Below are positions 15,188-22,768 of a DNA stretch of 30,929 nt, piece after piece (the stretch's first letter is position 1; each line of letters opens with the position of its first letter). Source of the stretch: an uncultured Sphingomonas sp. (lineage in GTDB: Bacteria > Pseudomonadota > Alphaproteobacteria > Sphingomonadales > Sphingomonadaceae); NCBI RefSeq assembly GCF_936927845.1, contig NZ_CAKZHV010000063.1:1-30929 (forward strand), written 5' to 3'. The notes below the pieces were generated by a model. The model was not told the DNA's origin. It did not search any database and worked only from the letters and a program-made list of their open reading frames with translations. The position numbers and the translations under genes were made by a program.

Positions 15188-16243
15188 ATGGCGCGTAAGC
15201 AATCGGACTATCTGGCGGCGCTGCTCGCAGATGACGCGTCCGAACAAGGCAATGCTCCCTTCCCTGCCCCGGCGCGCGAGGCTCCCCCGGAACGCGCGCG
15301 CACGACCACGCTGCTCGGTCGCGAGTCCGCGCTGGCGCGTGTGGCGAGCGGCGAGGTGCGGCAGGTCACCCAACTGCTGCTCGATCCCGCGCGCGTGCGC
15401 ATCTGGCCGGGCAACGCTCGCACTTACGCGCACCTCTCGGAGGAGAATTGCCGCGAGCTGATCGACTCGATCGTCGCCGAGGGCGGACAGAAGGTGCCGG
15501 CGGTGGTGCGGCGCGTCGACGGCGATCCGGATCACGATTTCGAGGTGATCGCCGGCACGCGGCGGCATTGGTCGATCAGCTGGCTGCGTTCGCACAGCTA
15601 TCCCGACATGCAGTTCGTGGCGCAGGTCGCGCAGCTGGATGATGAGGCGGCTTTCCGGCTGGCGGATCTGGAAAACCGCGCGCGGGCCGACGTGTCCGAC
15701 CTGGAGCGGGCCCGCAACTATCTCGACGCGCTGAAGGCGCATTACGGCAACCACCAGACGCGGATGGCCGAACGGCTGAAGCTGTCCAAGGGCTGGCTGT
15801 CCAAGATGCTGAAGGTCGCCACGATCCCTGACGCGGTGATTGCCGCCTTCGCCTCGCCGGGCGACGTGCAGCTGAAGCCGGCCTATACACTCGCCCAGGC
15901 GCTAGACGACAAGGACATGGCCAAGGCGATCACCGCCATGGCGCGGCAGGTCGCCAAGGAACAGGCGGCACGTCGCGAGGCGGGCGCCCCCCCCTCCCCC
16001 GCCACGGACGTGCTGCGGCGGCTGCTCGACGCGCCAAAGGCGTTGTCCGGTGACGAAAGGCCGGAGCCGTACCGCTACGCCACCAAGTACGGGCGCACCG
16101 CACTGACGGTACAGTCGGCTAACCGGCAAGGCGTGACGATCCGCCTCCACGCGGGCTCTGGCGCAGACACGGACGAGTTGATGACCGCCTTGCGCGATGC
16201 ACTGGCCCACCTCGAGGCGACCGGGAAAGGACTCCAGCGCTGA
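15188..16243 (+). CDS. parB: ParB partition protein
   Basis: A 351-residue centromere-binding CTPase. The ParB N-terminal domain spans about 60-165, with the CTP motif IAGTRRHWS (GTRR at 123-126; a Thr replaces the usual Glu of GERR) and LADLENRARADVSDLERA. A helix-turn-helix is at about 190-212 (TRMAERLKLSKGWLSKMLKVA). A proline-rich linker and a C-terminal dimer domain follow. The ribosome site GGGAGG is close to ATG 15188. Its stop codon lies at the edge of the first parS-like palindrome (16243). The clustered palindromes between parB and repA are the likely binding sites. Confidence 0.92.
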   Translation: MARKQSDYLAALLADDASEQGNAPFPAPAREAPPERARTTTLLGRESALARVASGEVRQVTQLLLDPARVRIWPGNARTYAHLSEENCRELIDSIVAEGGQKVPAVVRRVDGDPDHDFEVIAGTRRHWSISWLRSHSYPDMQFVAQVAQLDDEAAFRLADLENRARADVSDLERARNYLDALKAHYGNHQTRMAERLKLSKGWLSKMLKVATIPDAVIAAFASPGDVQLKPAYTLAQALDDKDMAKAITAMARQVAKEQAARREAGAPPSPATDVLRRLLDAPKALSGDERPEPYRYATKYGRTALTVQSANRQGVTIRLHAGSGADTDELMTALRDALAHLEATGKGLQR

Positions 16244-16262
16244 TGTTTCCCCGGGGAAACAT
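16243..16262. repeat. parS-like centromere site 1
   Basis: A 20-bp perfect palindrome, ATGTTTCCCCGGGGAAACAT, that begins on the last base of the parB stop. It has the TGTTTC/GAAACA arms of the universal parS (TGTTTCACGTGAAACA) but a six-base CCCGGG centre in place of ACGT. Confidence 0.72.
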
Positions 16263-16277
16263 GCAGGGGCGGAGCAT

Positions 16278-16292
16278 CGGTTTTGTAAACCG
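16278..16292. promoter_or_regulatory. Inverted repeat between the two parS-like sites
   Basis: CGGTTT and AAACCG are separated by TGT, centred almost midway between the two palindromes. It may be a weaker ParB or RepA site, or part of the repA promoter. No -10/-35 pair stands out. Confidence 0.4.
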
Positions 16293-16297
16293 CTGGT

Positions 16298-16321
16298 CGA
16301 TGTTTCCCCGGGGAAACATCG
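16298..16321. repeat. parS-like centromere site 2 overlapping the repA leader
   Basis: The same palindrome core as site 1, here symmetric over 24 bp, starting 57 bp after the first (core to core). It ends one base before the repA ATG, so its right arm (GGGGAAAC) occupies the ribosome-binding position of repA. ParB binding here would directly affect repA expression. Confidence 0.72.
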
Positions 16322-16322
16322 C

Positions 16323-17513
16323 ATGACCCGCGCGCGCCGGGAGGCCGTGTCCGAGCAGTTCGAGCTGTTCCTCCCCTATCTTGCCGACTTGCCGCTGCGC
16401 GACCAGCGCGAAATGATGGAGCGGCCTTTCTTCAGCCTCGCAAAGTCGAAGCGTGTGAAGCCGATCGACTACCGATCACCGGACGGCAAGCTGTGGGTCC
16501 ACGTCTCGGCCAATCCCGACTACGGCATGGCGACGATCTGGGACGCGGACATCCTGATCTACTGTGCCTCGATGCTCGCCGACATGGCGCGCCGCGGCGT
16601 TAACGACGTGCCGCGCAAGCTCCACCTGATGCCCTACGACCTGCTGCGCGCGATTGGGCGGCAGCCGACGGGTCGCGCCTATGAGCTGCTCGGCCAGGCG
16701 CTCGACCGGCTGGTGTCGACCACGGTCAAGACAAATATCCGTGCCGAGAACCGCCGCGAGGCGACGTTCAGCTGGCTCGACGGCTGGACGCAGCTGGTGG
16801 ACGAGAAGACCGAGCGCTCGCGTGGCATGACAATCGAATTGTCGAACTGGTTCTGGGAAGGCGTGATGATGACCGGCGGCGTGCTGTCGATCGACCGCGC
16901 CTATTTCGACATCACCGGCGGGCGCGAGCGCTGGCTGTACAAGGTCGCGCGCAAGCATGCGGGCGGCGCCGGCGAGGCGGGCTTCGCCATCTCGATGCCG
17001 ACGCTGTTCGAGAAGTCGGGCGCCGAGGGCCAGTATCGCCGCTTCAAGTTCGAGATCGCCAAGATCGCCGAGCGCGACGAACTGCCCGGCTATGCGCTGA
17101 CGATAGAGCAGCCCGATGGCAAGCGCGAACCCGCGTTGCGGATGCGCCGGCGAAGCGAAGGCGAGACGAAGGCGGCGCCGTCAGCGAAGGCAGCGAAGAC
17201 TGGCAAGGCACCCTCCCCCGCCCCGAAGCCCGATCCCGCTCTTGAGCCGACGGCCGAGCCCGGCGTCGATGCCGCCGCCCTGATCCGCCGCAGCGTGAAG
17301 AGCCTGTCGGGCCGCGCCACCTTCGGCGAGATCACCGACGCGACTCTGGCAACGCTGCGCGCCGAATGCCCCGGCTGGGACTATCAGACACTCCACGCTG
17401 ACTTCCGCACCTGGATAGAGGCGGACGCAGGCCGGACCCCGGTGAGCTATCAGAACGCCTTCATCGGCTACGTGCGGCGCTTTGATGCTAAGAATCGGCA
17501 TACGCTGCGGTAG
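16323..17513 (+). CDS. repA: Replication initiator RepA (RPA family)
   Basis: A 396-residue initiator of the kind found on sphingomonad plasmids. The opening ARREAVSEQFELFLPYLADLP, then RPFFSLAKSKR, and WDADILIYCASML are hallmarks of this RepA family (replication initiator protein A). Winged-helix segments span about 60-230. A low-complexity Ala/Pro/Lys linker (about 275-320) leads to a small C-terminal helical unit (ATFGEITDATLATLRAECPGWDYQTLHADFRTWIE read as two helices). I chose ATG 16323, right after the second parS-like palindrome; a longer reading from 16197 would run through both palindromes and overlap parB. It should bind the iterons at 18245-18350. Confidence 0.9.
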   Translation: MTRARREAVSEQFELFLPYLADLPLRDQREMMERPFFSLAKSKRVKPIDYRSPDGKLWVHVSANPDYGMATIWDADILIYCASMLADMARRGVNDVPRKLHLMPYDLLRAIGRQPTGRAYELLGQALDRLVSTTVKTNIRAENRREATFSWLDGWTQLVDEKTERSRGMTIELSNWFWEGVMMTGGVLSIDRAYFDITGGRERWLYKVARKHAGGAGEAGFAISMPTLFEKSGAEGQYRRFKFEIAKIAERDELPGYALTIEQPDGKREPALRMRRRSEGETKAAPSAKAAKTGKAPSPAPKPDPALEPTAEPGVDAAALIRRSVKSLSGRATFGEITDATLATLRAECPGWDYQTLHADFRTWIEADAGRTPVSYQNAFIGYVRRFDAKNRHTLR

Positions 17514-17581
17514 AGAGATCACCTGCGATTCGTGGCCACCGAATAGGACGGCGTCGCCAGCGCGGGGTTCTGTGTCCGAAC

Positions 17582-18125
17582 ATCGAGCAGCAACGCGATC
17601 CTTTGGCAGACGCGGCACGGAGCTACAACTGGACGACGATTGTTGAAAAGGTCCGGGCAATGCCCGCGCTCGCCAACACTACGCGGCCGGGTAGCACATC
17701 CGGCTTCGCGCCGCTGCATCAGGTGGCGCATGGCGGTGGACCGTCATCCGTGGCGATGGCTCTGATCACGCGGGGCGCTTGGCGGAGCCTGCGCGAACTT
17801 TCACGCCGTCATCCGTGGCCGCGTCGGCGATCTGGAGGCGAAAAGCGGACTCCGCCTGCTACGACTGGCACCCATGCTAGAGACCTTCGGGGATCGATAG
17901 TTCCCGGAGTCCGAAATGTACGGTGGTTTCCGCTACAGCCTGGATTTGCAGGGCGCCGAACCGACCCTGGTGAGCGAGAGCTGTTGCCGCGTCGTGGAGG
18001 GATCCGAAGAGCGGCAAGAGGTCGACGTCCATTGCAGCAGACTGGTCCCGCAAAAGCCGCGTTCCACGGGCATCGAGATTATCCGCAAGGACGATGGCGT
18101 TCCGGATGTATCGCGTGGCGAGTGA
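17582..18125 (+). pseudogene. Decayed ankyrin-repeat-type gene
   Basis: Three pieces in two frames line up as one former protein. The first (17582 to about 17790) reads IEQQRDPLADAARSYNWTTI, then GFAPLHQVAHGGGPSSVAMALITRGAWRSLR, an ankyrin-type unit. The second, in another frame from 17793, reads NFHAVIRGRVGDLEAKSGLRLL and meets a TAG stop at 17898. The third, in the same frame as the second, continues MYGGFRYSLDLQGAEPTLVSESCCRVVEG up to 18125. Ankyrin proteins with this C-terminal MYGGF...ESxCRVVEGS ending are familiar to me from other bacteria. One frameshift (with lost sequence between) and one nonsense codon, probably TGG to TAG, make it non-functional. It separates repA from the putative origin. 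Confidence 0.6.
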
Positions 18126-18244
18126 CAGATCCTTCCTACGGCCTCGTGGCGCACCGCAGATTCGGACAATTTGAACGTCGCCGGCGCAACGCCATCGCAA
18201 ACTGATTCAATGAGAGTGCTCATTTTCCACCCGTCCGTCGATCA

Positions 18245-18350
18245 TCGATACTCCGGGAACGCTAATCGACACTCCCGGAACGGCGAGGCGATACATCGGG
18301 AACGCGAGCATCGATCCTTCAGGAACGCCGCAACGATACTCCGGGAACGC
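18245..18350. repeat. Five iterons, candidate oriV
   Basis: Five copies of an 18-bp motif with consensus TCGATACTCCGGGAACGC, starting at 18245, 18266, 18288, 18311 and 18333. Spacings of 21, 22, 23 and 22 bp put them on the same face of the helix. The motif GGGAACG or GGAACG is kept in all. Together with the downstream AT-rich stretch and the nearby repA, this is the likely RepA-binding origin. The stretch 18126-18244 before it shows no gene. Confidence 0.75.
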
Positions 18351-18404
18351 ACCTTCGAAAGCGAATCGTGGAAAGTCGCTGACTTGAGCAGTTACAGCGG
18401 CACC

Positions 18405-18476
18405 CCTAACCTCTTAACCTCTCATTGAACCCTCTAACCCCGCGAAATAATTTTCTTTGAATTTTGGAGATTCAGA
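18405..18476. other. AT-rich segment and short direct repeats beside the iterons
   Basis: Short repeats of AACCTCT (AACCTCTTAACCTCT, then AACCCTCTAACCC) are followed by an AT-rich run (AAATAATTTTCTTTGAATTTT, about 18444-18464) that stands out in this GC-rich window. It is the probable DNA-unwinding element of the origin. The remaining 215 bp up to 18691 hold no gene I can support. Confidence 0.5.
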
Positions 18477-18691
18477 AAGGCAGGCTCTAGCGTCGCATTG
18501 CGTCCACAGTGCCGTGCGCTAGCGTAAATCGTCAGGACCGGGCAGCGACTTGCTCGATCGATCCAGGCCCCAGTCAGTGCAGTAACGCGGTGACGAAGGA
18601 CGGATGGGGTAATGTCGGCGTCTGCGACGAACCATGTCCATGCCTCGCTCCTCGTCGATCGCACCGGCACGACCTACCAAGCGGATGCCCG

Positions 18692-18973
18692 CTATTCAGT
18701 TGGTCGCTCGTCAACCCTCTTACCAACTGAAATCTCGAGAGCTTGCTTCAACAACATGACCGGATCGACCCCGATAGCCAATGCCACGGCAACATACTCG
18801 TCAACGCCAAGCAGGCGCTCGCCGGTTTCGTACCGCGACACGTAGGCCTGTTGCCAACTTAGCCGCCCAGCGAGATCGACCTGCCGCAGCTTGGCATCAC
18901 GGCGTGCCTTTGTGAGCAGGTGCACGATGCGACAATGCAGGTCAGACGAAGCAGGAGAACGCATACCAGGCAT
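18692..18973 (-). CDS. XRE-family transcriptional regulator
   Basis: A 93-residue single-domain helix-turn-helix protein. The HTH_XRE unit is residues about 18-75: LTKARRDAKLRQVDLAGRLSWQQAYVSRYETGERLLGVDEYVAVALAIG. Such proteins repress their own and neighbouring promoters. The start is ATG 18973, with ATG 18964 three codons in as an alternative. It is divergent from the membrane-protein operon at 19038, and an inverted repeat in the 64-bp gap is its probable operator. There is no toxin gene next to it. Confidence 0.85.
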   Translation of the reverse strand: MPGMRSPASSDLHCRIVHLLTKARRDAKLRQVDLAGRLSWQQAYVSRYETGERLLGVDEYVAVALAIGVDPVMLLKQALEISVGKRVDERPTE

Positions 18974-18988
18974 CTACCATTTGCCTAG

Positions 18989-19005
18989 TATACGTAAAGC
19001 GTATA
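18989..19005. promoter_or_regulatory. Operator-like inverted repeat between XRE gene and membrane protein operon
   Basis: TATACG and CGTATA, five bases apart (TAAAG), form a perfect 17-bp site in the divergent intergenic gap. It lies 15 bp upstream of the XRE start. It is a likely binding site for the XRE protein. Confidence 0.5.
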
Positions 19006-19037
19006 TCACGCGTCTAGCTTTTTGCGAGCGCGATCCG

Positions 19038-19616
19038 ATGGAAGACGACCGAATTGCTGAGAAGTGTGCATCGGCGGACAGGGAAGCTTCCATACCGGTG
19101 CTGGATCGCTTCGTCGCTCGCCTGGAGGTCAGCCGGACCTACCCGTGTCCGGTGGTCAGCATCCTAACCTTCTGGGCCGGGCTGATCGCGCTCACCGTCG
19201 TCGACAAGGTGACCGGAACGACGCCTGTGGTAGCGAGCCGCCTCTATGCGGTTGCATGGGCGCTGGTAGTAGGCCTGGAACTCAGCCGCGATGTTTGGGT
19301 CCAACGTCACCGCTACGCGTCACCTCGCTGGCTACAAGCTTTAGATGCGGCCGTGGGCCACGAGGTGACCGTCCATGCGCTGGCCGCGCTGATCAGGCAG
19401 CATGAGCACGAGTTGGATTACGTGGTCACCCGCTCCGATCTGAGATTCGAGGTTCAGGCAGAGCGAGCTCGACGAAGGGAAGCTGCACGGCGAGCGGAAG
19501 GATTTCGCCTTGTCGAAGCACCGGTGATCGACGCCGCTCAGGTCGCGCGCGACGAGGAACGACGCCGTCGTGCTCGTGAGCGGCGTGCCGCCAGGCAGGG
19601 CAGGGCGCCTGCGTGA
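19038..19616 (+). CDS. Membrane protein of unknown function with basic coiled tail
   Basis: A 192-residue protein starting at ATG 19038. Two hydrophobic segments are visible at about 39-55 (VVSILTFWAGLIALTVV) and 64-82 (VVASRLYAVAWALVVGLEL). The C-terminal 60 residues are strongly charged and helical (RFEVQAERARRREAARRAEG, ending RRRRARERRAARQG). I do not recognise the family. It overlaps the next gene (GTGA) and is divergent from the XRE regulator, so it may be under that regulator's control. Earlier in-frame starts would run through the regulator gene and are unlikely. Confidence 0.65.
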   Translation: MEDDRIAEKCASADREASIPVLDRFVARLEVSRTYPCPVVSILTFWAGLIALTVVDKVTGTTPVVASRLYAVAWALVVGLELSRDVWVQRHRYASPRWLQALDAAVGHEVTVHALAALIRQHEHELDYVVTRSDLRFEVQAERARRREAARRAEGFRLVEAPVIDAAQVARDEERRRRARERRAARQGRAPA

Positions 19617-20035
19617 CCGGCTCTAAGCCGGAAACGGTTGGAGATCTGGTCGGCATTACGATCTCCGGCGGGATCGCGCACTTTCCCGGCCGGGCTGGCG
19701 AGCGAGTTCGCCACTTCGCCGATCTCGACCCGACACTGGTCGCCGAGCTGCTCACCGCGGCCGAGGCGAGTGACTTCTTCACCCGCCCGGTTCCGAATGA
19801 GACTGCGCCTGTCCGCCCTGACGCGCGCACGTACAGCATACGTCTCGTGCATGCCGACCACTCACGGGTGCTGACCGTCCCGGAGCCGTTCGAAGCACCG
19901 GAGCTGGCGCAGCTGATCCGAACCGTGCGCCGCTGCCTATCGGGCAGGGCGAGACACCACGCTTCGCATTTGCTCGGCGCTCCCGACGTGATAGCGTCCG
20001 TTCGCCGCCCGGTCAGTCCCGGCGGTGAGGCGTAG
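19613..20035 (+). CDS. Emfourin-like small protein (copy 1)
   Basis: A 140-residue protein starting at GTG 19613, overlapping the membrane protein stop. The core, ITISGGIAHFPGRAGERVRHFADLDPTLVAELLTAAEASDFFTRPVP in parts, followed by ARTYSIRLVHADHSRVLTVPEPFEAPELAQLI, resembles the emfourin fold: a beta-rich domain with an xxFF-P turn and a late hydrophobic helix. Emfourin is known as an inhibitor of the protease protealysin. It is related to the gene at 22051 (shared DFFTRPxP and PFEAPELAxLIR). The similarity to emfourin is from pattern only, and no protealysin gene is in the window. Confidence 0.6.
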   Translation: MTGSKPETVGDLVGITISGGIAHFPGRAGERVRHFADLDPTLVAELLTAAEASDFFTRPVPNETAPVRPDARTYSIRLVHADHSRVLTVPEPFEAPELAQLIRTVRRCLSGRARHHASHLLGAPDVIASVRRPVSPGGEA

Positions 20036-20197
20036 CAACCTCAAGACATAGCAGCCGGTCAGCAATTAGGTGTTGGCCGGGTGGCCGTCACGCATGTCCA
20101 GGGCTCCGCCTAAAGGTGGCGGCGCCTTGTGCTATGCAGGGTTGCTAACACCCGGCTCACGGGCCGGAGAACGCCTCCAGACGACGGGGAGGCGGTC

Positions 20198-21034
20198 ATG
20201 GCAGGGCAGGGTACGTTTCGAGCCGTAGCGGCGCTCACAGCGGCTCTGGCGGGCGTTCCGGCCATGGCGCAGCAATCACTCGGTGTCGCTGACTTTCTCA
20301 CCACCATCGGCGGCGATACCGACGTGAAGACCAGCGGGTCGCTTCGGACCCGCCCGTCGCCGCAGGTCTTCCCGCTGCTCGACGACGCTGACGAGATCAT
20401 CGGCTACTCCTTCTTCTCCGAGAAGATTACCACCAACGGCTCGGCGACAGCCGAGCGCGCCCGCGATGCCTTCGCTCAGGAGTGTAGCGCCAAGGGCGGT
20501 CGGCTCGAGCCGGAGGAGGGGGACGCAGCACGCACCTTCCGCGATCGCGCGCTCGGCCGCAGGCTGCCGCCCCGGGGCGAGTTCAAGCACTTCTGGTCCG
20601 GCATGTCGGCCGTGTGCTCGCGTGGACCGGACCAGGTCCTCGGAGGCTTCGTCGCGATCACATTCGACACGACCGAGGTGGCGACGAAAGGCGACCTGGG
20701 CAGCCGGCTAATGAGCCGCGTGTCGATGGTCCCGACCCGCACCGCCGTCTATGCCTGCCGCCCCGACCAGATCCGCTCTGCGGCATGGTTCCAACGCACC
20801 CAGGACAGCTACGTCGCCGACCGAGAGGCCGAGCAGAACCGGCACGAAGCCTTCCGACGCGACCTCGCGATCGGAACCGTCACCAACTGCGGCACGGTAG
20901 TCCAGATCCGCGGTCCCATGGTCGAGATCGCGGTGCCCCCGACCACGCTAACGCCCAACGGCCAATCCACCTTCTGGTCCCGGCGTGATGCGCTGGCGCC
21001 GACCTTCTCGACGCCGTGCACCTACGGACTCTGA
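20198..21034 (+). CDS. Exported protein of unknown function
   Basis: A 278-residue protein starting at ATG 20198 after the ribosome site GGGGAGG. It has a clear signal peptide (FRAVAALTAALAGVPAMAQQ, probable cleavage after AMA near residue 25). The mature part has several cysteines (about five) and no further membrane segment, so a periplasmic location is likely. It shows a mixed alpha/beta pattern with FVAITFDTTEVATKGDLGSRL in the middle. I cannot name a family. The 162-bp gap before it has no strong promoter motif that I can see. Confidence 0.65.
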   Translation: MAGQGTFRAVAALTAALAGVPAMAQQSLGVADFLTTIGGDTDVKTSGSLRTRPSPQVFPLLDDADEIIGYSFFSEKITTNGSATAERARDAFAQECSAKGGRLEPEEGDAARTFRDRALGRRLPPRGEFKHFWSGMSAVCSRGPDQVLGGFVAITFDTTEVATKGDLGSRLMSRVSMVPTRTAVYACRPDQIRSAAWFQRTQDSYVADREAEQNRHEAFRRDLAIGTVTNCGTVVQIRGPMVEIAVPPTTLTPNGQSTFWSRRDALAPTFSTPCTYGL

Positions 21035-21087
21035 GGAGCCGATCTGCCCGATTTGCATAAACTGGAAACCGTGAACGGAGACCCGCC

Positions 21088-21483
21088 ATGACCATCGACC
21101 TGAGCGACTTCAAACTAACGCCTTTGCCCTCCCGTGAGACCCCGCCCTATGCGTCGGCCGACCCTTCGACGGACCTGCGGTTGCTCCTCGCCGGCACCGA
21201 CTGGAGCGAGCCAGGACACGGCGGTTACCCGACCCGCACCGAGGCGGGAGATTGGATGATCCGGGTCATGTTGGACCTGCCTTACCCCATGCTTGCCAGC
21301 CTTGAAGCGCAGGCCGGCTCGCATGACGTCGGCGAGCTGATCCGGGCCGCTCTCGTGACCGCTGGACATGGCTCGCGGACGGAAATTGTAGGTATCAGGT
21401 CCGACCGCTACGCGACCCGCGACGAGCAGCGTGAGCGGCTCGGGATCCCCTCAGGAATAAGCGGCACGCGAGAGGGCGAATGA
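21088..21483 (+). CDS. Hypothetical protein, first of a four-gene operon
   Basis: A 131-residue acidic protein with a plausible ribosome site (GGAGA) before ATG 21088. No signal peptide or membrane segment. A central block (MIRVMLDLPYPMLASLEAQAG) is helical, but I do not recognise the family. Its stop overlaps the next start (ATGA). The four genes 21088-22434 all overlap by four bases, so they are co-expressed. Confidence 0.6.
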   Translation: MTIDLSDFKLTPLPSRETPPYASADPSTDLRLLLAGTDWSEPGHGGYPTRTEAGDWMIRVMLDLPYPMLASLEAQAGSHDVGELIRAALVTAGHGSRTEIVGIRSDRYATRDEQRERLGIPSGISGTREGE

Positions 21484-21815
21484 CCGATCGATCCGGGCAC
21501 GAACGGCTACGCTACCAGGCGGTTCTGAAGCCGCTCGAATGGGAGCAGCGGATGCGCGTCGACTACCGTGATGACGTACTTCGGATCGTGGCTGTCCTGG
21601 CTGCCGACGGCATCGCCATCAGTGAGGATGTCGCGTTCATGGCGTGGCACCGGTTCTCGGAAGAGGACCGCTGCGCCGGCTGGTACGGCCCCGGCACCGA
21701 CGACCAGATCCGACGCAACCTGATGCCGCATCTCGAGCTCAGACCGATTGCGGAACAGGATGGCTCTGGCAATGTCCATCGGCCCGTCGTTAACCCGGAT
21801 CACGCCCGCCGATGA
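21480..21815 (+). CDS. Hypothetical protein, second of the operon
   Basis: A 111-residue protein with helical regions (RDDVLRIVAVLAADGIAISEDVAFMAWHRFSEE as two helices) and a C-terminal polar tail. It has three tryptophans and no cysteine cluster. I do not recognise the family. It overlaps both neighbours by ATGA. Confidence 0.6.
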   Translation: MTDRSGHERLRYQAVLKPLEWEQRMRVDYRDDVLRIVAVLAADGIAISEDVAFMAWHRFSEEDRCAGWYGPGTDDQIRRNLMPHLELRPIAEQDGSGNVHRPVVNPDHARR

Positions 21816-22054
21816 GCGACGTCGAACACCACGATGTCAGGACGGCATTGGCGCTGATGCGCCTGGCGTTGGCGTTGCTCGACCGGGCTGGATGCACCCT
21901 TGTTGCAGCTCGCCTTCAGCATGCGTTCGACACGGTTTGGAACGATCCGGGGGCCGCCGCAATGCCGCGCCATCCTGACGCTCCGAGCGGTGCTGAACAC
22001 GACCGGCACAAGCATCAGCGCCCGACCGACAACGGGGAGGGAACCGACCCATGA
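21812..22054 (+). CDS. Hypothetical small helical protein, third of the operon
   Basis: An 80-residue protein. The first half is one long helix pair (VRTALALMRLALALLDRAGCTLVAARLQHAFDTVW). The second half is rich in polar residues, His and Pro. The helix is amphipathic rather than membrane-spanning. No family is recognised. Its stop overlaps the fourth gene (ATGA), which supports that it is translated. Confidence 0.55.
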   Translation: MSDVEHHDVRTALALMRLALALLDRAGCTLVAARLQHAFDTVWNDPGAAAMPRHPDAPSGAEHDRHKHQRPTDNGEGTDP

Positions 22055-22434
22055 CGGACGTCATCACGCTTGGGATTTCGGGATGGTTCACCCCGCATGG
22101 AACCCTCTACCATGAGGAGGGTCGCACGCTCGATGAGATCGCTCCGGAGGACTGGTCCAACCTCCTCGCCCATGCCGACGCGATCGACTTCTTCACGCGA
22201 CCCGATCCGGCCTGGCCGGCACTGGAAGCCCGCATCTTCCATCTCACGATCACCGACGGCGAGCGGTCGCGCGAGCTGGCGGTAAACGACCCGTTCGAGG
22301 CGCCGGAACTGGCCTTCCTCATACGGCTGACGCGCCGTGCCATGCGGGACCGGCTGGTGCTGACGCCTGAAACGCTGAGCGAGGAGGCGCTCGAAGCCTT
22401 ACGGGCAAGCCTGCGTCAGGCGGGGCAAGACTGA
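22051..22434 (+). CDS. Emfourin-like small protein (copy 2)
   Basis: A 127-residue relative of the protein at 19613. Shared landmarks are IDFFTRPDP, RIFHLTITDGERSRELAV and PFEAPELAFLIRLTRRAM. The spacing between landmarks is nearly the same, so both come from one family, though they are well diverged. A beta-sheet domain with a GxxRS turn is suggested, as in emfourin protease inhibitors. It ends the four-gene operon and is followed by a GC-rich hairpin. The binding target is unknown. Confidence 0.62.
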   Translation: MTDVITLGISGWFTPHGTLYHEEGRTLDEIAPEDWSNLLAHADAIDFFTRPDPAWPALEARIFHLTITDGERSRELAVNDPFEAPELAFLIRLTRRAMRDRLVLTPETLSEEALEALRASLRQAGQD

Positions 22435-22441
22435 GTCGGCT

Positions 22442-22461
22442 GGCCGGCTCATGCGCCGGCC
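22442..22461 (+). terminator. GC-rich hairpin after the four-gene operon
   Basis: A 7-bp stem, GGCCGGC / GCCGGCC, around a six-base loop lies seven bases after the stop. It lacks a T tract, so termination would be weak or factor-dependent. Confidence 0.42.
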
Positions 22462-22522
22462 CGTGTGCTCCGCCGGAATCCGGGGATGCGCCCGAAAGAA
22501 CCACATCATCTACGGCGGCCAG

Positions 22523-22634
22523 CTTACTGAGCAGTAAGGGTAGGGGCACACCCGATGCACCCTGACGGGGTGCGAAAAAGGGCAGATTCGCGTCGTTGAG
22601 CGGCATGGTCCGACGCAGATGCTGTGCTCGGACC
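22523..22634. other. Candidate oriT region upstream of mobilization genes
   Basis: The 334-bp gap 22435-22768 has no gene but has three further inverted repeats: CTTACTG-AG-CAGTAAG (22523-22538), GCACCC-5-GGGTGC (22557-22573) and GGTCCGA-14-TCGGACC (22607-22634). The second is followed by a GCGAAAAAGGGCAG stretch that could hold the nick. A run of repeats directly before ribbon-helix-helix and MobF relaxase genes is the usual oriT setting. The nick site itself is not identified. Confidence 0.55.
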
Positions 22635-22768
22635 GTCTGGTCCATGGTGGTCCACAGAGCATCTAGAGCACGGATTTGCAGCGTTTCTTCTGGCGCTGCT
22701 CTGCACTTCCTCCTTGCGCGCCCGTTATGCGCAATGCACACTCCCTTCCGGGGTAGAAGGGGGTCCGC

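Noticed and set aside
17603..18205. A single 200-residue gene after repA
   Set aside because: Only its first part resembles ankyrin repeats; the rest is out of frame with the conserved continuation, so it is better read as a pseudogene.
18245..18350. CRISPR array
   Set aside because: The repeat unit is short and imperfect with 3-5 bp between copies; it fits iterons, and no cas genes are present.
18612..18845. A 77-codon frame opposite the XRE gene
   Set aside because: Only the first 30 codons are free of overlap and no ribosome site or family match supports it.
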